Source of the DNA: JAADEM01 sp965371855 | GTDB taxonomy: Bacteria; Bacteroidota; Bacteroidia; Bacteroidales; Marinilabiliaceae | Length of the DNA: 64,000 nucleotides | NCBI GenBank assembly: GCA_965371855.1 | Contig: CBDUZZ010000012.1 | Coordinates: 10,195 to 74,194, forward strand | Direction of reading: 5' to 3' | Shown here: positions 58,553-64,000 of the stretch, piece by piece | How positions within the stretch are numbered: position 1 is the first letter of the stretch | How the letters are laid out: the number at the start of each line of letters is the position of its first letter | Position numbers and translations under genes: made by a program | The notes under the pieces: generated by a model | Databases searched by the model: none | What the model was told of the DNA's origin: nothing | The model's input: the letters and a program-made list of their open reading frames with translations, nothing else

Positions 58553-60343
58553 TTAATACCTGTTTCGTTTGGTATAATGAGTATGAAGCAATTTATGAGA
58601 CATCTCTCCCAATGGTTCTTTCAGAAACTCTTCGTACAATCTTACAACCTCCGGATTCTCATGTGATTTACGTATAGGTTTCAGTCCATCTTCACGATAA
58701 ATTGCCTCACTACGTTTCCTGCGAATCTCCGGAGAGGTTGGTATAGGTTGGCCTCCGCCACCAATACAACCACCCGGACAAGCCATTATCTCAATAAAAT
58801 GATAATTTACTTCTCCTGCTTTAACTGCATCCATTACCTTTTTAGCATTTGCCAAACCATGAGTAACACATGTTTTCAATTCAACACCATCAAGGAATTT
58901 CCATTCAGGCAATGGATCTTCAATTTTGATGGTAGCCTCTTTAACAGCCTCCATCCCGCGAACAGGAAGAATATTAAGCCCGGCAAAAGGTACCTCGCGG
59001 CCGGTAACCACTTCATAAGCTGTTCTCAAAGCAGCTTCCATAACACCACCGGTAGCACCAAAAATCACACCTGCACCTGATGATTCTCCCATAAAACTGT
59101 CATAATCATCATCAGGAAGTGATACAAAATCTATACCTGCCTGACGTATCATCAGTGCCAGCTCACGAGTAGTTAATACATAATCTACATCCTTATAATC
59201 GCTTGATCGCATCTCAGGCCTGTCTGCCTCAAACTTCTTAGCAGTACATGGCATAATAGAAACGCTTACTATATTCTCAGGATCTACATTCATCTTCTTT
59301 GCATAAAATGTTTTTGCCAAAGCACCAAACATCTGCTGCGGTGATTTAGCAGTAGAAAGATTATCAAGATACTCTGGGAAAGTATGCTCCATAAATTTAA
59401 CCCATCCCGGCGAACATGAAGTTGTTAGAGGTAGCTTTACCGATGTATCTTTATCTACAATAACTTTTTTCAACCGTTGTAACAATTCGTTCCCTTCCTC
59501 TATGATGGTAAGGTCAGCTGTAAAATCAGTATCCAAAACAGAATCAAATCCTAACCGGCGCAGTGCTGCAACAAGTTTTCCGGTTACAATATTTCCGGGT
59601 TCCATGCCCAGAGCCTCACCAAGAGCTACCCTTACGGCTGGAGCTGTTTGCACCACTACATGCTTGTCATCATTATTTATTTGCGACCACACCTGTTCAA
59701 CAGAAGTTTTTTCCGTTAATGCACCTGTTGGACAACGGTTAACACACTGACCACAATTGGTACATACCACTTCGAACATTGGCTTTTCAAAGAAAGTGGA
59801 TATCTTCATATCCTTTCCTTTATAAGCCACTGCAAGTGCACCAATATTCTGAAGCTGATTACAGGTTCGCACACACCTTTGACATCGTATACATTTTGAA
59901 TCGTCTTTGATAATTGAAGACGAATAATGGTCAATAGTAAAATTTTTAAAGGGTATCAGGTCTATGAAACCTTCCTCTCCGATAATATATTCAGAGGCAA
60001 GAGTCTGCAACTCACAATTACCGTTTTTATAACAACGTGTACAATCGGCTCTGTGTTCCGACACAAGCAGTTCAATCATATGTTTACGACCATTCCTTGC
60101 CTTCAGACTATTGGTTAGTATCTCCATTCCTTCTGAAACAGGCATGGCACAGGAAGGTAACAGTCTGTCGGCACCTTTTTGCTCTACTACACACACCCGG
60201 CAATTACCTGCAACGCACAGATCCTGATGATAACAAAGCGTGGGAATTTTTACATTTATTTTCTTTGCTGCATCCAGTACTGTAGTTCCTTCTTCCACAC
60301 TAACTGCAACACTATCTATTGTTAAATTTATCATTTCAGCCAT
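58553..60343 (-). CDS. hydA: [FeFe] hydrogenase HydA, group A (complex 2)
   Basis: 596 residues with the same cluster order as the first HydA: [2Fe-2S] (C37, C48, C51, C65), His-Cys [4Fe-4S] (H97, C101, C104, C110), two [4Fe-4S] motifs (C151-161 and C194-204) and a small-subunit-like tail. H-cluster signatures are T-S-C310-S311-P-G-W, I-M-P-C366-T-A-K-K and I-M-A-C-P-G-G-C-I-G-G-G-G-Q-P. The second Cys of the first motif is Ser. It is clearly a paralogue of, not a recent copy of, the first HydA. It ends its operon, 20 bases after hydB. Confidence 0.93.
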   Translation of the reverse strand: MAEMINLTIDSVAVSVEEGTTVLDAAKKINVKIPTLCYHQDLCVAGNCRVCVVEQKGADRLLPSCAMPVSEGMEILTNSLKARNGRKHMIELLVSEHRADCTRCYKNGNCELQTLASEYIIGEEGFIDLIPFKNFTIDHYSSSIIKDDSKCIRCQRCVRTCNQLQNIGALAVAYKGKDMKISTFFEKPMFEVVCTNCGQCVNRCPTGALTEKTSVEQVWSQINNDDKHVVVQTAPAVRVALGEALGMEPGNIVTGKLVAALRRLGFDSVLDTDFTADLTIIEEGNELLQRLKKVIVDKDTSVKLPLTTSCSPGWVKFMEHTFPEYLDNLSTAKSPQQMFGALAKTFYAKKMNVDPENIVSVSIMPCTAKKFEADRPEMRSSDYKDVDYVLTTRELALMIRQAGIDFVSLPDDDYDSFMGESSGAGVIFGATGGVMEAALRTAYEVVTGREVPFAGLNILPVRGMEAVKEATIKIEDPLPEWKFLDGVELKTCVTHGLANAKKVMDAVKAGEVNYHFIEIMACPGGCIGGGGQPIPTSPEIRRKRSEAIYREDGLKPIRKSHENPEVVRLYEEFLKEPLGEMSHKLLHTHYTKRNRY

Positions 60344-60362
60344 TACTTGAATTTTTTCCGGA

Positions 60363-61544
60363 TTAATAAATCATTTCTTCTTTAAAATTCTCAACTATTG
60401 AGGAGAAAGAGTTAGCAACAGATTGTCCAAGGCCACACTTGGCTGTCACCCTCATTGTTTCGGCCAATTCAAGCAATTTATCAAGATACAAAGAAGGTTT
60501 ATCTCCTTTTTTCACTGCTTCAATACCAAGTAATAGTTGCTGAGTACCTATCCTGCACGGTGTACATTGTCCGCAAGATTCTTCAACAAAGAAATCGAGA
60601 TAGTTATGCAACACATTGTACATCGATCTGGAAGAGTTAAAAATCATCATTGAACCACCTGTGGGCAATGAAGTTCCTGTCAGCTTTCCCTGATATCCAA
60701 TCGCCGTTTTATTAAACTTTTTACGAGGAACACAAAATCCGGAAGCACCACCAACCTGAACTGCTTTAGTATCGCCATCGCCAAAATCATCAATAAATTT
60801 TTGAAGAGTCATACCAAATTCCAGCTCATAAATACCCGGTATTGGAGTATCACCTGAAACAGAAAACACTTTTGAACCACGCGAATCCTGCACTCCCAAA
60901 TCCTGGAATTTCTCATGACCGTATTTGAATATTGAATAAGTATGAGCCAGTGTTTCAACATTATTAATTACAGTAGGCTTACTTTTATATCCGCATGTAG
61001 TAGGAAAAGGTGGTTTATTACGTGGTTCACCTCGCTTACCTTCCATACTCTCAAACAATGCACTCTCTTCGCCACAAATATATGCTCCACTACCGGTAAA
61101 TATTTCAACCTTAAAATCAAGATCTAAGCTCTTCAGCAGTTGATGGAATTTATCAATCTCCTCGTTCAATTGTGGTATTAAAAATTTATATTCACCCCTC
61201 AGGTAAATATACCCCTGTTTTGCACCAATGACTTTACCGCATACTGCCATTCCTGCCAGTACTTTATAAGGCACTCTTGAGAGAATTTCCCTATCTTTAA
61301 AAGTCCCCGGCTCTCCTTCATCTGCATTACAAATAACATATTTATCATCGCTAATAACATCACCGGCCAATTTCCACTTCAACCCGGTAGGGAAACCGGC
61401 CCCCCCCCTACCTTTAAGTCCGGAACTTATAAGATCGTTAATAACATCTGTCTCAGGACGACTAAGTGTCTTTTTTAATATAACTTCAGTATCTTGATCA
61501 TCTTTAAAAACAAGGTCTAACCTTTTTAATTTCTTGCTTGCCAT
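60363..61544 (-). CDS. hydB: Compact HydB/NuoF-like subunit (complex 2)
   Basis: 393 residues, about 200 fewer than the first HydB. The FMN/NAD domain has G-L-K-G-R-G-G-A-G-F-P-T-G near 43-55 and C-N-A-D-E-G-E-P-G near 71-79; the cluster motif E-S-C-G-Q-C-T-P-C-R-I-G is near 325-336. The N-terminal thioredoxin-like domain and both C-terminal ferredoxin motifs are absent. The core resembles NuoF or the smallest HydB/HndC types. Lost domains must be supplied elsewhere or the complex uses a shorter electron path. Confidence 0.88.
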   Translation of the reverse strand: MASKKLKRLDLVFKDDQDTEVILKKTLSRPETDVINDLISSGLKGRGGAGFPTGLKWKLAGDVISDDKYVICNADEGEPGTFKDREILSRVPYKVLAGMAVCGKVIGAKQGYIYLRGEYKFLIPQLNEEIDKFHQLLKSLDLDFKVEIFTGSGAYICGEESALFESMEGKRGEPRNKPPFPTTCGYKSKPTVINNVETLAHTYSIFKYGHEKFQDLGVQDSRGSKVFSVSGDTPIPGIYELEFGMTLQKFIDDFGDGDTKAVQVGGASGFCVPRKKFNKTAIGYQGKLTGTSLPTGGSMMIFNSSRSMYNVLHNYLDFFVEESCGQCTPCRIGTQQLLLGIEAVKKGDKPSLYLDKLLELAETMRVTAKCGLGQSVANSFSSIVENFKEEMIY

Positions 61545-61567
61545 AATAGTTGATTAAAAGTTAACAA

Positions 61568-62047
61568 TCAGTTTGCCGGGAATTCCTTATTTCTGATATC
61601 ACAAAGAATTTTCCTTACTTTCTCAGGAGTTAATTCTGTATAAGGAACATCATTTACAAGCATTGCCGGCCCTTTATGACATTGTCCCAAACAATTAGTT
61701 TCGCGTAACGAGAACATACCATCGTGAGTTGTCTCACCCATTTTTATCCTTAGTACATTTTCAAGCTCATTAATAATATCATTCTTCCCGTGCATACTAC
61801 AGGAAATAGTTTTGCACACTCTGACTACATACTTTCCTGTTAGTTCTGTTTCAAGAAAAGAGTAAAATGTTGCAGTACCATAAACCTGTGCCGCAGAAAT
61901 ATCAAGCTCACGAGCGACCTCAACCATAGCTTCTTCTGAAATGTATCGCTCACGGGATACTATTCCCTGAAGGATGGGTAAAAGACTCTCTTCTGAACGG
62001 CCATGGCTGACTGCGAGCTCTTTCACCATTTGTTTTACTTCTGACAT
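61568..62047 (-). CDS. hydC: HydC/NuoE-like subunit (complex 2)
   Basis: 159 residues, the first gene of the minus-strand operon. The [2Fe-2S] ligands fit C-K-T-I-S-C near 83-88 and E-T-N-C-L-G-Q-C near 121-128. The N-terminal helical part matches NuoE. It is separated by 23 bases from hydB. It shares fold but little sequence with the first HydC. Its upstream spacer carries a cluster of palindromes. Confidence 0.9.
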   Translation of the reverse strand: MSEVKQMVKELAVSHGRSEESLLPILQGIVSRERYISEEAMVEVARELDISAAQVYGTATFYSFLETELTGKYVVRVCKTISCSMHGKNDIINELENVLRIKMGETTHDGMFSLRETNCLGQCHKGPAMLVNDVPYTELTPEKVRKILCDIRNKEFPAN

Positions 62048-62112
62048 AGCATTTGTTTTTATCCCTAAAAATCAATAAATTATTCAGGGTTAGTTATACA
62101 ATCAAAATAGTA
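62048..62112 (-). promoter_or_regulatory. Leader of hydrogenase operon 2
   Basis: The 65 bases before the hydC start hold the presumed promoter for the minus-strand operon. Reading upstream, TATTTTG near 62105 lacks one base of the TAnnTTTG consensus. No other candidate was found, so the promoter is only tentatively placed. Confidence 0.3.
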
Positions 62113-62175
62113 TTAATGAAATATTTCATCAATGTAGGAAATTTTCTACCTTTACACTAATGATAAATATCATTA
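62113..62175. promoter_or_regulatory. Cluster of three palindromes upstream of operon 2
   Basis: TTAATGAAATATTTCATCAA (62113-62132), GTAGGAAATTTTCTAC (62134-62149) and TAATGATAAATATCATTA (62158-62175) are consecutive imperfect palindromes. The first and third share an ATGA...TCAT core with about 45-base centre spacing. They resemble tandem operators for a dimeric regulator, possibly of the Crp/Fnr type. The regulator is not encoded nearby. Confidence 0.55.
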
Positions 62176-62412
62176 ATGGATAATTAGTCGTCTAAATAGA
62201 ATATTTCTTAATAAGAACAGGAGAATTTTTTATGGCATTTGTATATTTGAGCAAACTTTAGAATTAATGTATCTAGATTATTGGAAAAAAGTGAGTTTGA
62301 AAGAGGACTGAAGAAACCGGATTAAGCCCCCATAAACAACATAGAACCAATAAAAATTCCATTAGATAATTTCGAGTTTAAAAAATAAATCAATAGTTTT
62401 GATATATGCGAA

Positions 62413-62435
62413 ATAAACTGAACTGTTCAGTTTAT
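62413..62435. promoter_or_regulatory. Perfect 23-bp palindrome
   Basis: ATAAACTGAAC-T-GTTCAGTTTAT has two perfect 11-bp arms around a single T. It lies 106 to 83 bases before the nuclease start. It could be an operator or a recombination site. The rest of the 62176-62412 spacer shows only a very short frame with no homologue. Confidence 0.55.
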
Positions 62436-62440
62436 ACATA

Positions 62441-62450
62441 GGTTAGCGGT
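62441..62450. repeat. GGTTAGCGGT, left boundary repeat of nuclease cassette
   Basis: GTTAGCGGT matches the inverse of 63586-63595 (AACCGCTAAC) over nine bases. It lies just beyond the 23-bp palindrome. Confidence 0.5.
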
Positions 62451-62468
62451 AATTGTAAAAAGAAAGAT

Positions 62469-62499
62469 TTCAACAATAATGAAAGATAGATTATCTTTG
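62469..62499 (+). promoter_or_regulatory. Promoter of nuclease gene (-7 TATCTTTG)
   Basis: TATCTTTG (62492-62499) matches the -7 consensus. TTTC near 62468-62471 is one base from TTTG with 20-base spacing. The ATG follows 18 bases after the box, leaving a short leader with an AAAGG near the start. Confidence 0.5.
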
Positions 62500-62517
62500 T
62501 GAAAAGGATTTTAAAAT

Positions 62518-63594
62518 ATGACAAAGATTGAAAAAAATATAACAATTGACTTTTACAACAAAGTAATTCAATTACTTAATGTTGCTCGGAAGTCAGTAAT
62601 TCAGGCTGTGAATAAAACAATGGTATATACCTATTTTGAAATAGGTAAAATTATTGTTGAAGAAGAACAAAAGGGAAAAACAAGAGCAGAATACGGGAAA
62701 AAGATACTGAAAGGACTTTCTGAAAGATTAGGTAAAGAATTTGGTCGTGGGTTTTCAGTTGACAATTTGGAAAATATGAGGCGATTTTATTTAACTTACT
62801 CAATTACCGAAAAACCGTCTCGGAAAACTATCAAAGAAAAATCCGAAACAACGTCTCGGATTTCTGAAAACATTGATTTTCAATTAAGTTGGTCTCATTA
62901 TCTTTTTTTAGTTAGAATTGATATACCTAATGAAAGAAAATTTTATGAGATAGAAGCAATAAATAACAATTGGAGTTTAAGGGAATTACAAAGGCAATTT
63001 GATACAGCATTATTTGAAAGATTGGTATTAAGCAGAGACAAAAAGAGCATTAAGAAACTATCTGAAAAAGGACAAATAATTGGAAAACCAAGAGATACAG
63101 TCAAAGACCCATATATTCTTGAATTTTTAGGCTTACCAGAAGAAAGCAGATATTCCGAAACTGAATTAGAACAAAAGATAATCGATAAGTTAGAACATTT
63201 CTTACTTGAACTCGGTAAAGGATTTACGTTCGTTGGCAGACAAGTCCGTTTTACTTTTGATGACAAACATTTCAGAGTAGATTTAGTTTTCTATAATAGA
63301 ATTTTACAGTGTTTTGTATTAATAGATTTGAAAATTGGCGAAATTTCACATCAAGACTTAGGACAAATGCAAATGTATGTAAACTATTATGACAGGAAAG
63401 TAAAACTTGAAAATGAAAATAAAACAATTGGAATAATACTTTGTAAAAAGAAAAATGAAACATTAGTGGAGATAACTCTGCCTGAAAATAACGAACAAAT
63501 TTTTGCGAGTAAATATCAAACAGTTTTACCAAGCAAGAAAGAACTGAAAGAATTGATAGAAAACAAAGAAGATGAAGAAACAACAAACCGCTAA
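62518..63594 (+). CDS. PDDEXK nuclease-family protein, DUF1016 (YhcG-like)
   Basis: 358 residues. The DUF1016 N-terminal domain (about 10-170) has Y-F-E-I-G-K-I-I near 39-46, Y-G-K-K-I-L-K near 60-66 and G-F-S-V-D-N-L-E-N-M-R near 78-88. The C-terminal PDDEXK nuclease region (about 210-330) has D-L-V-F-Y-N near 258-263 and L-I-D-L-K-I-G near 272-278, which supply D...D-x-K active residues. YhcG relatives are found near restriction and defence genes and in cassettes. The stop codon lies inside the CCGCTAAC boundary repeat. The genes around it do not share its function. Confidence 0.87.
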   Translation: MTKIEKNITIDFYNKVIQLLNVARKSVIQAVNKTMVYTYFEIGKIIVEEEQKGKTRAEYGKKILKGLSERLGKEFGRGFSVDNLENMRRFYLTYSITEKPSRKTIKEKSETTSRISENIDFQLSWSHYLFLVRIDIPNERKFYEIEAINNNWSLRELQRQFDTALFERLVLSRDKKSIKKLSEKGQIIGKPRDTVKDPYILEFLGLPEESRYSETELEQKIIDKLEHFLLELGKGFTFVGRQVRFTFDDKHFRVDLVFYNRILQCFVLIDLKIGEISHQDLGQMQMYVNYYDRKVKLENENKTIGIILCKKKNETLVEITLPENNEQIFASKYQTVLPSKKELKELIENKEDEETTNR

Positions 63595-63595
63595 C
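63586..63595. repeat. AACCGCTAAC, right boundary repeat of nuclease cassette
   Basis: The inverse of GTTAGCGGTT, facing the left copy at 62441. The TAA stop of the nuclease is its last three complete bases before C. Confidence 0.5.
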
Positions 63596-64000
63596 AAATA
63601 GTACTATGAGCGGTCTGCAAGACCCAACGATGAGTAAGTGTTGAACTACATCCCGGATTAAGCGGATTTTTGCTCTATGTACTTATCGACGGTTTTGATT
63701 TTTTCCTGCTGATATTCAGGAAGTTGAAAAATGCCCTAAAGGTGCTGTAATGAGAACTGAGAAAGACAAATATATGAATTTATATTGAGAGTTTTTTTAT
63801 TAAGAGCTATCCCGAAGGGATTTAGTTCAACAAAGTGCATATTTCAGAGCGGGGTCGGTGCGGCAATCAACTGCGGATTCTCGCATCGCAGTTCATGTCC
63901 TCGCGGACAGGAACGCTCTCCGAAATCCGCTCCGCAACATGCACCAACCGTCAGACTGTCTAAAAACCTCCAATATATTGTTGATAAACTCTTCACTTAT
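63596..64000. other. Gene-less end with structured GC-rich segment
   Basis: The minus strand has a 25-codon remnant (63658-63735) ending in K-Y-I-E-Q-K-S-A, too short to name. At 63835-63944 the outer arms GTGCAT/ATGCAC enclose AACTGCG/CGCAGTT (63869-63893) and GTCC/GGAC (63897-63908). These stems sit in locally G/C-rich sequence unlike the rest of the window. No tRNA, RNA family or long frame was recognised. Confidence 0.5.

Noticed and set aside
62232..62261. Eight-codon frame with an AGGAGA-like site before it
   Set aside because: Too short and without a homologue or conservation to test; it may be chance in a spacer.
63658..63735. 25-codon minus-strand fragment as an identifiable transposase end
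   Set aside because: The K/E/Q-rich tail fits many proteins, and the frame has a stop directly upstream; there is no basis for a family name.

Overview
The window comes from an anaerobic member of the Bacteroidota, most likely a marine or sediment lineage near Bacteroidales/Marinilabiliales. The evidence is a SusC/SusD pair next to an ECF sigma and FecR anti-sigma gene, two sulfatase-fold enzymes, lipoproteins with Bacteroidota-style lipoboxes, -7 boxes of the TAnnTTTG type in front of several genes, AT-rich spacers, and two trimeric [FeFe] hydrogenase gene sets. The exact lineage is inference.

Layout. (1) 1-6.6 kb: a gene tail, a large TPR protein, a lipoprotein sulfatase, a 156-bp inverted-repeat element, a 5'-truncated membrane gene, a REP-associated tyrosine transposase (RAYT) with three REP hairpins, and an AI-2E family transporter. 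(2) 6.7-33.9 kb, almost all on the minus strand: a polysaccharide utilisation locus. In transcription order it has an ECF sigma factor, FecR, SusC with an STN domain, SusD, an arylsulfotransferase-like propeller, a sulfotransferase, a large GH-like protein, a ChrA-type transporter, then (after a tRNA-Thr on the other strand) a SGNH/alpha-beta/SGNH esterase, a DUF5009 membrane acyltransferase, a sialate O-acetylesterase-like protein, two GH116 proteins, a GH117-like propeller and an alpha-beta/SGNH esterase. The many esterase domains suggest a heavily O-acylated glycan; the two sulfotransferase types are unusual here. (3) 34-42.6 kb: a DUF5107/TPR protein, gene remnants (a beta-barrel family and YebC), a TPR lipoprotein, a PagL-like outer membrane protein, a LytTR regulator and a lipocalin-like protein. 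(4) 42.6-49.3 kb: an LTA-synthase-like sulfatase-fold enzyme, MsrA, RarA, a membrane-anchored reductive-dehalogenase-like protein and a PiT phosphate transporter.

(5) 49.4-62.2 kb: a hydrogenase super-locus. The plus-strand operon has two DRTGG proteins, two HATPase proteins, a degenerate Fe-hydrogenase-like iron-sulfur protein, a PHP protein, a [2Fe-2S] protein, and HydB, HydA and HydC homologues. A second, more compact HydC-HydB-HydA set converges on it from the minus strand, with strong hairpins between them. The first set has a well-spaced -33/-7 promoter; the second has a cluster of palindromes upstream. Together they would couple NADH and ferredoxin oxidation to H2 production or the reverse. 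(6) 62.4-64 kb: a PDDEXK nuclease of the DUF1016/YhcG family bounded by an inverted GTTAGCGGT repeat, then a hairpin-rich gene-less end.

Repeats run throughout: a heptamer array, dispersed octamer-period arrays, GC-rich REP-like hairpins (one copy reads into both ends of the PHP gene), RAYT-linked REPs with compensatory stem changes, and two dimeric palindromic elements built from the same GTCATTGCGA...GAAGCAATCT module.
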